From the NCBI GenBank assembly GCA_902386085.1, contig CABMIA010000096.1, positions 1 through 7,890 of the forward strand: a DNA stretch of 7,890 nt, given 5' to 3'. Position 1 is the first letter of the stretch. Each line of letters starts with the position of its first letter. This stretch comes from an uncultured archaeon. Its GTDB lineage: Archaea; Halobacteriota; Methanosarcinia; Methanosarcinales; Methanoperedenaceae. Positions 1 to 5,262 of this stretch are shown here, piece after piece. The notes beneath the pieces were generated by a model, which saw only the letters and a program-made list of their open reading frames with translations, was not told where the DNA came from and did not search any database. The translations under genes and the position numbers were made by a program.

Positions 1-263
1 ACCGGCTTTTTTTCAAAAAGGCCAGGGTTTGGTTTGAAATCCTGAGGTATCTCCACAGAGGATATGTCGAATGCGGGGTGGATAAGGTCGCCTTCCCTTT
101 TTATGAGCCCTTCTTTCTCCGCCTGTTTCAAAACATTCCTTGCCTGTTCGGGATTGAACCAGTTAAGATCAATGGCTAGTGCAAGTACAAAATCGTTTTC
201 CTTGAGCGTTTCCTTCCCTTTCTTCTTGAAGGGCATGGAAACTGTATAAGTCAGGTCAGGCAT
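1..263 (-). CDS. DUF2240-type archaeal protein, partial (3' end beyond left edge)
   Basis: The reverse strand from ATG at 263 stays open to base 1, giving 87 complete codons of a protein that continues out of the window. The product begins MPDLTYTVSMPFKKKGK and contains a run near residues 24-40 (EndFVlALaiDLNWFnPEQA), followed by a helix ending EGLIKREGD and a segment resembling FDissVEIPqdFKP at residues 65-78. This matches my recollection of DUF2240, a family of archaeal proteins of unknown function that looks like a small helical, winged-helix-type module at its N-terminus. Its start codon overlaps the stop region of the upstream 160-residue gene by 8 bases, so the two are probably co-transcribed and translationally coupled. 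An in-frame ATG at 236 is an alternative start, but the residues before it fit the family pattern. The biochemical role is unknown. Confidence 0.75.
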   Translation of the reverse strand, partial: MPDLTYTVSMPFKKKGKETLKENDFVLALAIDLNWFNPEQARNVLKQAEKEGLIKREGDLIHPAFDISSVEIPQDFKPNPGLFEKKP

Positions 264-738
264 TGGGTGCGTTACGTACTATTTCATCAACAATAGTATC
301 TGCAATTCTTCCGCTCTCGGTCCTGCCCAGGCCTTCGATGCGGTGTACCTTCAGTGTAAGTACGCCGTTTTCAAGACTGGCACGGACCAGAAAGGAGTCT
401 CCCTTGAAAGGCACACGGTCATACTTCTCATCCAGGTATGAATATCGCAGAGCCATCCTGAAATCAACAGTACCTTCGTTATCCAGGCCAGCAATTACCG
501 AACCGAGGTTATTTTTGTTAAGAGAATAAAAATCAGTGCTTCTATCTACGATTTCTACGTTAATGGATCTCTTTGCCTTTATCGTTCGTCCTTTGAGGTC
601 AGGGGCATCTGTAATAAAAGTCCCCGATTGCCCGTCTATACCTGCCATTATTTTTACAATATAAGGCAGGTCTGCCTTGAAATTATATTTCTGTTCGAAC
701 TCGGGTTTTTGAGGAAACTGGTGATACATGCGCTTCAT
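256..738 (-). CDS. Unrecognised 160-residue archaeal protein
   Basis: I do not recognise this family. The protein is soluble-looking, with no signal peptide or membrane segment. Residues 18-45 and 60-135 alternate short hydrophobic and charged stretches, as in a beta-rich fold. A conserved-looking core lies around residues 66-103 (RSTDFYSLNKNN, then IAGLDNEGTVDFRMALRYSYLDE), followed by strand-like FLVRASLENGVLTLKVHRIEG. The last 25 residues (ESGRIADTIVDEIVRNA) look like an amphipathic helix. The start at 738 follows a TATA-like box by about 28 bases with no Shine-Dalgarno site, which fits a leaderless transcript; ATG at 729 (Met4) is an equally possible start. The stop overlaps the start of the DUF2240-type gene, suggesting a functional pair. 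That it is a real gene is supported by the good open frame and the overlap; its function is not inferable. Confidence 0.7.
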   Translation of the reverse strand: MKRMYHQFPQKPEFEQKYNFKADLPYIVKIMAGIDGQSGTFITDAPDLKGRTIKAKRSINVEIVDRSTDFYSLNKNNLGSVIAGLDNEGTVDFRMALRYSYLDEKYDRVPFKGDSFLVRASLENGVLTLKVHRIEGLGRTESGRIADTIVDEIVRNAPNA

Positions 739-760
739 GGTATGTTGTATCGTCAGGGAA

Positions 761-776
761 TCTTAAAAACTTTCTG
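761..776 (-). promoter_or_regulatory. Putative TATA/BRE promoter for the 160-residue gene
   Basis: On the reverse strand this reads CAGAAAGTTTTTAAGA: an A-rich BRE-like element followed by a TATA-like core centred near 766. The centre is about 28 bases before the ATG at 738, the distance expected if transcription starts at or next to the start codon (a leaderless mRNA, common in archaea). A second AT-rich element (TTTCATATACAG near 822-833) could serve a longer leader. No experimental support; AT-rich matches of this quality also arise by chance. Confidence 0.35.
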
Positions 777-854
777 CTAAGGGAACATCCGCTATTCAGG
801 TGTTTGAAATGGCAACCATACTGTATATGAAACTGACCTGACAGATTGATGCTT

Positions 855-1103
855 TTATTTTTTTCCTCCCCATCTCCCTATCATTACAATCGCAACAACG
901 CATATTAATGTTACAACGACAGCCGTAATCACAAAATAGCTCCATTGAGTCCATGTTCCGCCAGGGCCGGTTAAAGATATTCCGGCAGTATTAAAAGCTG
1001 AAAGCACAACCTGGGTCCAGATCATACCAATAACGATTCCGAATGCGGTTCCCAAGGACGTTGCAGTCGTTTTCCTGATTTCACTTATAGTTACTTCAGC
1101 CAT
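855..1103 (-). CDS. Small two-helix membrane protein, DUF5654-like
   Basis: An 82-residue protein with a polar N-terminus (MAEVTISEIRKTTATS), a first hydrophobic segment at about residues 17-38 (ending IWTQVVLSAF), a Gly/Pro-rich loop at 41-53 and a second hydrophobic segment at about 55-76, then a basic tail (GRWGGKK). The arrangement, including the helix-IWTQ/AWN-type motif and the Gly-rich loop before the second helix, resembles DUF5654, a small archaeal membrane-protein family of unknown function. The frame stays open upstream to 1247, but the start at 1103 is preferred: it is preceded by GGGGTG with a 5-base spacer, and the upstream extension is Cys-rich and low in protein character. It is divergent from the lipid-reductase-type gene. 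A role in the membrane is inferred from hydropathy only. Confidence 0.72.
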   Translation of the reverse strand: MAEVTISEIRKTTATSLGTAFGIVIGMIWTQVVLSAFNTAGISLTGPGGTWTQWSYFVITAVVVTLICVVAIVMIGRWGGKK

Positions 1104-1108
1104 ATTTA

Positions 1109-1114
1109 CACCCC
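1109..1114 (-). promoter_or_regulatory. Shine-Dalgarno site fixing the DUF5654-like start
   Basis: The reverse strand reads GGGGTG followed by TAAAT and the ATG at 1103. It pairs with the archaeal 16S 3' end (anti-SD CACCUCC) with one wobble or mismatch. This decides the 82-residue start over the 130-residue extension. Confidence 0.6.
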
Positions 1115-1178
1115 AGTAAATGGTATTCTTTCTAGCCTGCAATAAAGTTATCGCATTCAAATGGGTCATTATCATCAG

Positions 1179-1193
1179 GTTCTTATATTTCCG
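1179..1193 (-). promoter_or_regulatory. Putative promoter for the DUF5654-like gene
   Basis: On the reverse strand the sequence GTCGGAAATATAAGA combines a BRE-like CGGAAA with a TATAAG-type box, the best TATA match in the divergent spacer. Transcription would start about 25 bases downstream, near 1160, leaving a leader of some 55 bases with the GGGGTG ribosome-binding site. The spacing agrees with a leadered mRNA. Inferred from sequence only. Confidence 0.45.
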
Positions 1194-1215
1194 ACCAAGC
1201 ATCACACAAACAAAT

Positions 1216-1247
1216 GACAGACTCCTGCCAAGACAGACTCCTCCCAA
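1216..1247. repeat. 16-base tandem direct repeat in the divergent promoter spacer
   Basis: Two adjacent copies, GACAGACTCCTGCCAA (1216-1231) and GACAGACTCCTCCCAA (1232-1247), differ at one base. They sit directly upstream of the TATA-like box of the plus-strand reductase gene and upstream of the minus-strand promoter. The position would suit an activator or dual regulator, but the repeat could also be a simple tandem duplication with no function. Confidence 0.75.
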
Positions 1248-1249
1248 GG

Positions 1250-1257
1250 TTAATTAT
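1250..1257 (+). promoter_or_regulatory. Putative TATA box of the reductase gene
   Basis: TTAATTAT is centred about 28 bases before the ATG at 1282, so initiation would fall at or just before the start codon. A weak AGGA at 1273-1276 could act as a ribosome-binding site if transcription began further upstream. The BRE region before it (CCCAAGG) is not a strong match. Confidence 0.35.
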
Positions 1258-1281
1258 CTCACTTGCATATTCAGGAAAGAT

Positions 1282-2448
1282 ATGAAATACGACGTTGTTG
1301 TCGTCGGCGCTGGACCAGCGGGCGCAGTGGCTTCGGAATATGCCGCCCGCTTCGGGGCAAGAACACTGTTGATAGAGGAACATGCAAGCATAGGCTCGCC
1401 TGTCCAGTGCACAGGACTGATAAGCACAGCAGCACTTCGGGTATGCGGGCTTGTAAAAGGAAGTTTTGCCCTCGCGAAAATAAAAGGCGCTTTTGTGTAC
1501 GCACCGGACGGTGAAGAACTTTGCGTAAGAGGAAAAGATATAAAAGCGTATGTAATAGACAGAAAAATCTTTGACAGGGCGCTTGTTGGGCGCTCTCTTG
1601 ATGAGGGGGTGGATATTCTTTTAAGGACACGCTTTACGGGCTTTTCGAAAAATAAAATATCGGTAATATCAGGGGGCGAGCGAAAGGAGATCGAAGCCAG
1701 TGTTATTATCGGGGCAGACGGAGTACAGAGCAGCGTTGGGAGAGCTGCGGGGATCGCACGATGCAAGAAAATCTTATCTGGGATACAGTTTGAAGCCCCA
1801 TATGCTGCAAAAGACCCGGAATTCGTTGAGATCTTCACCGGAAAGGATATCGCACCCGGCTTCTTCGGATGGGCAGTGCCATTTGGCGGTATGGCGCGAA
1901 TCGGTCTTGCCAAAAACCCTGATGATTTTCCCGCACGGGATTACCTTGGGAAACTGCTGGAACATCCTGTTGTGGCTTCCAGGTACAGGGGTTCACGCAC
2001 AGAGCATGTTCTGGGCGGCATTCCTCTCGGTTCTCCGGATAAAACAGTAAAAGATAATGTTATGCTTGTGGGGGATGCGGCAGGGCAGGTGAAGCCCACG
2101 TCCGGCGGGGGCGTTTACATGGGCGCGATATGCGCCAGGATCGCGGGAGAGGTTGCGGCGAAGGCATCCAGGAAAGAGGCAGGTCTTGAAGAATATGAAA
2201 AAAGGTGGCGCAGTGCAGTAGGCAAAGAACTGGCCACAGGAATGAGAATCCATAAAAGCCTTGGAAAATTGAGCGACCATAACCTGAATGAGTTCATGGC
2301 ATTCCTGAACAGGCCTGAAATAAGACAGATTATCACGGAATACGGGGATATGGATCACCCTTCAATCCTCCTGCAGAAACTCATAAGCAGTGGAAATACG
2401 AAGAGACTTATCAAATTACTGGGAATTGCGTTTAAGACACTTTTCTGA
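1282..2448 (+). CDS. Geranylgeranyl reductase family FAD-dependent oxidoreductase
   Basis: A 388-residue flavoprotein of the archaeal geranylgeranyl reductase / digeranylgeranylglycerophospholipid reductase family, which saturates double bonds in isoprenoid chains of membrane ether lipids. Visible motifs in order: the Rossmann FAD-binding GAGPAG at residues 9-14 with the acidic end of strand 2 at Glu32-33; SPVQCTGLIS at 39-48, where Cys43 sits at the position of the family's conserved active-site Cys region; the IDRKIFD segment at 92-98; GADGVQS at 144-150; GFFGWAVPFGG at 193-203, matching the family's substrate-side W-x-x-P pattern; and the second FAD motif GDAAGQVKPTSGGG at 264-277. The length is normal for the family. 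The frame is open upstream to 1120, but MKYDVVVVGAGPAG is the natural N-terminus. Archaea carry several paralogues, so the substrate may be a lipid, a quinone or methanophenazine side chain, or dolichol; sequence alone does not decide. It is a single gene, 49 bases from the next. Confidence 0.9.
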   Translation: MKYDVVVVGAGPAGAVASEYAARFGARTLLIEEHASIGSPVQCTGLISTAALRVCGLVKGSFALAKIKGAFVYAPDGEELCVRGKDIKAYVIDRKIFDRALVGRSLDEGVDILLRTRFTGFSKNKISVISGGERKEIEASVIIGADGVQSSVGRAAGIARCKKILSGIQFEAPYAAKDPEFVEIFTGKDIAPGFFGWAVPFGGMARIGLAKNPDDFPARDYLGKLLEHPVVASRYRGSRTEHVLGGIPLGSPDKTVKDNVMLVGDAAGQVKPTSGGGVYMGAICARIAGEVAAKASRKEAGLEEYEKRWRSAVGKELATGMRIHKSLGKLSDHNLNEFMAFLNRPEIRQIITEYGDMDHPSILLQKLISSGNTKRLIKLLGIAFKTLF

Positions 2449-2466
2449 GTTTTGACCTTCAAAATT

Positions 2467-2475
2467 GTTATATCC
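2467..2475 (+). promoter_or_regulatory. Putative TATA box for the 169-residue/hxlB/aminotransferase operon
   Basis: GTTATATCC lies about 27 bases before the ATG at 2498 and follows an A-rich BRE-like AAAATT, in the 49-base gap after the reductase gene. It would give a nearly leaderless transcript; the GGTAG at 2481-2485 is only a poor ribosome-binding site. Inferred from spacing and composition. Confidence 0.4.
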
Positions 2476-2497
2476 TTGCAGGTAGAAGACTGAACTG

Positions 2498-3007
2498 ATG
2501 ACTGAGGCTAAGGTGGTAAAAAATACTGAATTTTTTGCAGACAGGCGGGATATTTCCATTGTAGAGATGGGACGCGACGACATAACAGTTTCATGCACGC
2601 CGGGTAAAATCATTATATGGTTCGGAAGGCAGGTAAATGAATCACTGATCAGGCAGATCATTTTCGGCATAGCCAGTATAGATTCCTCCATAGATCACGA
2701 ACAGGAAATAATATGCGATTTCAAGACAATCTCTGAGTACGAGAATATGGGCTATATATTGACATCCTACGCAAAAACCAAAGGAGGATACAGGACCATA
2801 TTCAATATTCCTTTTTCTAAAAAATTTGCGCTTGCGCATTTTGTAAAATCGATCGTGAATCAGCTTAAGGAAAAGGATGTGAAAAAAACTCTTCACTGGA
2901 ACGGCAGTCCCGAAAGAATAGCCCTGATACATAATGAGCTGAGAAAACTTGAAGGCTGGGGAATAAAGCGAATTGATTATAAAGTTGAAGGGGAAAATGA
3001 AGCCTGA
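2498..3007 (+). CDS. Unrecognised 169-residue protein, first gene of the hxlB operon
   Basis: I do not recognise the family. The product is soluble-looking, with no signal peptide or membrane helix. Residues 15-60 contain strand-like stretches (ISIVEMG, ITVSCTPGKIIIWFG) and a helix (ESLIRQIIFGIAS). Residues 68-105 hold EIICDFKTI and a tract ending GGYRTIFNIPFSKKFA. The C-terminal part (117-163) is helical and basic, with KKTLHWNGSPERIALIHNEL, and ends in an Asp/Lys-containing strand IKRIDYKVE. Its TGA at 3005-3007 directly abuts the ATG of hxlB with no intervening base, so the two are almost certainly co-translated. An upstream TATA-like box supports the start at 2498. Coupling suggests a link with sugar-phosphate metabolism or simply operon membership. 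No catalytic motif is evident to me. Confidence 0.72.
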   Translation: MTEAKVVKNTEFFADRRDISIVEMGRDDITVSCTPGKIIIWFGRQVNESLIRQIIFGIASIDSSIDHEQEIICDFKTISEYENMGYILTSYAKTKGGYRTIFNIPFSKKFALAHFVKSIVNQLKEKDVKKTLHWNGSPERIALIHNELRKLEGWGIKRIDYKVEGENEA

Positions 3008-3613
3008 ATGAAAACAGAAAAAGAATGTGAAGCTACGGTTGCATCGATGAACTTTATTGCAGACCACATAAAAAAAGTAGCATCTGAGCTTGATAAAGGT
3101 TCAGTGACGGATCTTGTGACAGGGATAATGGGTTCGAAAAAAATATTTTTGATGGGGGCAGGGCGGTCGGGTCTTGCATCAAGGGCATTTGCGATGAGGC
3201 TGATGCACATGGGATTTAATGTTTACGTTGTGGGAGAGACTACAACTCCGGCAGTACAGCAGGATGACCTGGTGATCGCTGTCTCTGGTTCGGGTGAAAC
3301 CCCATCCATCGCCAATCTCGGAGGCATTGCAAAAAAAATCGGTTCAAAACTCGCCACCATTACCTCGAATAAAGATTCAACTCTCGGAAGGATATCTGAT
3401 ATCGTTGTTATCGTGCCCGGCAGGCCCAAAGAAGATGTTATTTACGAGGATTATCATGAACGAAGGATGATAGGATATCCGCAGCTTGCACCCCTTGGAA
3501 CGATTTTTGAGATATCCGCGCTTGTTTTTCTTGATGCGGTTATCTCCGAGATGATGGTCAGGACCGGGGCAAGCGAGGCTGAGTTAAAAAAACGGCACAC
3601 GGTTTTTGAGTGA
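3008..3613 (+). CDS. hxlB: 6-phospho-3-hexuloisomerase (PHI)
   Basis: A 201-residue SIS-domain sugar-phosphate isomerase that interconverts D-arabino-3-hexulose 6-phosphate and fructose 6-phosphate. In archaea without the oxidative pentose phosphate pathway it works with 3-hexulose-6-phosphate synthase to make ribulose 5-phosphate and formaldehyde from fructose 6-phosphate (reverse ribulose monophosphate route). Sequence support: GAGRSGLASRAFAMRLMHMG at residues 50-69 and SGSGET at 93-98, the two SIS phosphate-binding loops; DDLVIAVSGSG; APLGTIFEISALVFLDAVI at 161-179, characteristic of the PHI family; and the C-terminal RHTVFE, resembling the RH-x-x-x-E end of known PHIs. The length agrees with characterised PHIs (about 180-200 residues). 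It abuts the upstream 169-residue gene (TGA directly followed by ATG), and the aminotransferase begins 4 bases later, so it is the middle gene of a three-gene operon. The hexulose-phosphate synthase gene is not in this window. Confidence 0.9.
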   Translation: MKTEKECEATVASMNFIADHIKKVASELDKGSVTDLVTGIMGSKKIFLMGAGRSGLASRAFAMRLMHMGFNVYVVGETTTPAVQQDDLVIAVSGSGETPSIANLGGIAKKIGSKLATITSNKDSTLGRISDIVVIVPGRPKEDVIYEDYHERRMIGYPQLAPLGTIFEISALVFLDAVISEMMVRTGASEAELKKRHTVFE

Positions 3614-3617
3614 TTTT

Positions 3618-4715
3618 ATGTTCTCTGAAAAGGTAAGAAGTATCGACATCTCAGGCATCAGGAAAATGTTTGAAGGCGCAGGCCCCAATGCCATCAATTT
3701 AGGACTCGGCCAGCCCGATTTCGATACGCCTGAGCATATTAAAAAAGGGGCGGTACAGGCTTTGAGTGAAGGCTTCACAGGTTATACTGCGAATCTTGGG
3801 ATTCCTGAATTGCGCCAGGCCCTTTGCGGGAAATTCGAGAAAGAAAATCATTTTTCAGTTAGGCCGGATGAGATAATCGTTACATCAGGCGCCTCAGAGG
3901 CGCTTCACCTTGCGCTTTCTGCCCTTATAGATCCCGGAGATGAGGTCTTGATGCCTGATCCGGGTTTTGTGTCTTACTCAGCACTGACAAAGATAGCGGG
4001 AGGAAGAGCGACAGGCGTTCCCCTAGATGAAAAGCTGACCATGAAACCTGACGCTGTAAATGAATGTATCACGCCGAAAACAAAGGCAATCATCCTCAAT
4101 TCTCCTTCGAATCCCACAGGGACTGTAGAAAAAAAGCAGGAAATAAAAGCGCTGGCAGAGATTGCGGATGATAACGATATAACAATAATTTCAGATGAGG
4201 TCTATGAGCATTTCATCTACGAAGGCGAACATACAAGCCCGGCGCAGTTTTCTGATAATGTTATTACTATCAATGCGGTCTCAAAGACATATGCCATGAC
4301 CGGGTGGCGCATAGGTTATGCAGCGGCGCGGAAGGATTATATCGAGCAGATGCTGAAAGTGCACCAGTACATCCAGGCGTGCGCCTGCTCGATATCGCAA
4401 AAGGCCGCGCTTGCAGCGATCACAGGGCCGCAGGATTGCGTGGGCGAGATGCGGGATAGTTTCAAAATAAGGAGAGATCTATTGCTTGAGGGCTTGAGCG
4501 CGATGGGTATCAGGTGCGTCAGGCCCGAAGGCGCATTTTACGCCTTCCCCGAGGTCGGGGACAAAGATGCGGCGCAGAAATTGCTGAAGAGCGGGGTTAT
4601 CGTTGCCCCGGGTGAAGCTTTTGGCAATAACGGGAAGGGGCATATCAGGATTTCCTATGCGACTTCTGAGGCAAATTTAAAGAGGGCGCTTGGGATAATG
4701 GGGAAAGTGCTGTAA
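3618..4715 (+). CDS. Class I/II pyridoxal-phosphate aminotransferase
   Basis: A 365-residue fold-type I PLP aminotransferase, in the aspartate/aromatic aminotransferase (AspC/AraT-like) group. Numbering from ATG 3618: LGLGQPDFDTPEHI near 28-41; YTANLGIPELR at 56-66; TSGASEAL at 89-96 for cofactor phosphate; NSPSNPTGT at 161-169, with Asn for the PLP ring; SDEVYEHFIY at 192-201, with Asp and Tyr pairing with the pyridine; SKTYAMTGWRIGY at 222-234, with Lys223 as the Schiff-base lysine; and RISYATS from Arg344, the substrate alpha-carboxylate arginine. All key residues are present. The ATG at 3618, 4 bases after hxlB, is preferred over a TTG at 3606 that would overlap hxlB. The amino donor and substrate cannot be read from the sequence. 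Aspartate, aromatic or branched-chain 2-oxo acids are all possible, the last being suggested only by the facing ilv/leu operon. Confidence 0.9.
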   Translation: MFSEKVRSIDISGIRKMFEGAGPNAINLGLGQPDFDTPEHIKKGAVQALSEGFTGYTANLGIPELRQALCGKFEKENHFSVRPDEIIVTSGASEALHLALSALIDPGDEVLMPDPGFVSYSALTKIAGGRATGVPLDEKLTMKPDAVNECITPKTKAIILNSPSNPTGTVEKKQEIKALAEIADDNDITIISDEVYEHFIYEGEHTSPAQFSDNVITINAVSKTYAMTGWRIGYAAARKDYIEQMLKVHQYIQACACSISQKAALAAITGPQDCVGEMRDSFKIRRDLLLEGLSAMGIRCVRPEGAFYAFPEVGDKDAAQKLLKSGVIVAPGEAFGNNGKGHIRISYATSEANLKRALGIMGKVL

Positions 4716-4733
4716 GATTATTGTGCTTTTCGA

Positions 4734-4760
4734 ATAGCTTTCACTATTTTTATCTTTTCT
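4734..4760 (+). terminator. Possible weak terminator in the convergent spacer
   Basis: On the plus strand AATAG and CTATT flank a six-base loop (4735-4750) and are followed by a T-rich run (TTTTTATCTTTTCT). This could end transcription of the hxlB/aminotransferase operon. The stem is only five A/T-rich pairs, and the T-run overlaps the 3' end of ilvN, so the call rests mainly on the T-tract, which alone suffices for archaeal termination. No comparable T-tract is seen for the minus-strand operon at this spot. Confidence 0.35.
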
Positions 4761-5250
4761 CGGTCTGCACAACCTTCGCGCCGCGGTTCATCGCGATCTT
4801 CCCTGTCCTCACCATCTCTTTGATCCCGAACTGCCGCAGCAACTGCTCCATCGCATCTATCTTGCTCTCATCGCCTGTGACCTCGACCACAAGCGACTTT
4901 ACGCCCACGTCCACAATCTTTGCCCTGAACACATCAACTATCTGCATCACCTCGGCGCGCGTGGCTGAATCCACGCCAACCTTGATGAGCGCAAGCTCCC
5001 TGTGTACTGCTTCATCATTCGAGATATCGCTCACACGTATGACTTCGATGAGTTTGTTGAGCTGTTTCATCACCTGCTCAAGCACATGATCATCGCCGCT
5101 AACAACTATTGTCATGCGGGAGGTATCCGGATTCTCGGTAACGCCCACGGCAAGGCTTTCTATGTTGAACCCGCGCCGTGAGAATAAACCCGCGACCCTT
5201 GTCAGGACACCTGATCTGTTTTCAACAAGCACAGCAAGCGTATGTTTCAT
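4750..5250 (-). CDS. ilvN: Acetolactate synthase small (regulatory) subunit
   Basis: A 166-residue IlvN/IlvH-type subunit that activates the IlvB catalytic subunit and normally confers valine feedback inhibition. Residues 2-74 form the N-terminal ACT domain (HTLAVLVENRSGVLTRVAGL, then RRGFNIESL). Asn11, Gly14 and Asn29 fall at the same positions as in E. coli IlvH, where these sites affect valine binding. Residues 84-158 match the C-terminal small-subunit domain (ELALIKVGV, FRAKIVDVG, SLVVEVTGDESKIDA, RTGKIAMNRG). The start is taken as ATG 5250, preceded by GGAG with an 8-base spacer; a GTG at 5259 would add three residues and overlap the ilvB stop. It lies 5 bases after ilvB, so the subunits are made from one mRNA. 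Retention of the ACT residues suggests the enzyme is feedback-regulated. Confidence 0.95.
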   Translation of the reverse strand: MKHTLAVLVENRSGVLTRVAGLFSRRGFNIESLAVGVTENPDTSRMTIVVSGDDHVLEQVMKQLNKLIEVIRVSDISNDEAVHRELALIKVGVDSATRAEVMQIVDVFRAKIVDVGVKSLVVEVTGDESKIDAMEQLLRQFGIKEMVRTGKIAMNRGAKVVQTEKR

Positions 5251-5255
5251 CTCAC

Positions 5256-5262
5256 TCACTCC
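5256..5262 (-). promoter_or_regulatory. Ribosome-binding site for ilvN embedded in the end of ilvB
   Basis: GGAGTGA on the reverse strand contains the last Glu codon and the stop codon of ilvB, and sits 8 bases (counted from GGAG) before the ilvN ATG at 5250. The arrangement suggests translational coupling that would keep the two subunits in step, and it favours ATG 5250 over GTG 5259. Confidence 0.5.

Noticed and set aside
64..529. Plus-strand open frames at 64-249 and 263-529
   Set aside because: They lie opposite the DUF2240-type gene and the 160-residue gene, whose minus-strand reading is supported by family resemblance and the coupled stop/start overlap.
250..842. Ten-base inverted repeat GTCAGGTCAG (250-259) and its complement (833-842) flanking the 160-residue gene
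   Set aside because: A 10-base match is expected many times by chance in a window this size, and one copy is simply the coding overlap of two genes; there is no transposase or target duplication.
1104..1247. N-terminal extension of 48 residues on the DUF5654-like protein
   Set aside because: A GGGGTG ribosome-binding site lies correctly spaced before the internal ATG at 1103, and the extension overlaps the likely promoter.
1120..1281. N-terminal extension of 54 residues on the reductase
   Set aside because: The family begins with the short MKYDVVVVGAGPAG-type N-terminus, the extension crosses the tandem repeat and putative promoter, and it has no protein-like conservation.
1254..1913. Long minus-strand open frame (219 codons) opposite the reductase gene
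   Set aside because: It lies antisense to a gene with clear FAD motifs, its product is a Ser/Pro/Ala-rich composition typical of antisense translation, and it has no ribosome-binding site.
3606..3617. TTG start for the aminotransferase at 3606
   Set aside because: It overlaps the hxlB stop codon and adds only four residues; ATG at 3618 gives the expected family N-terminus.
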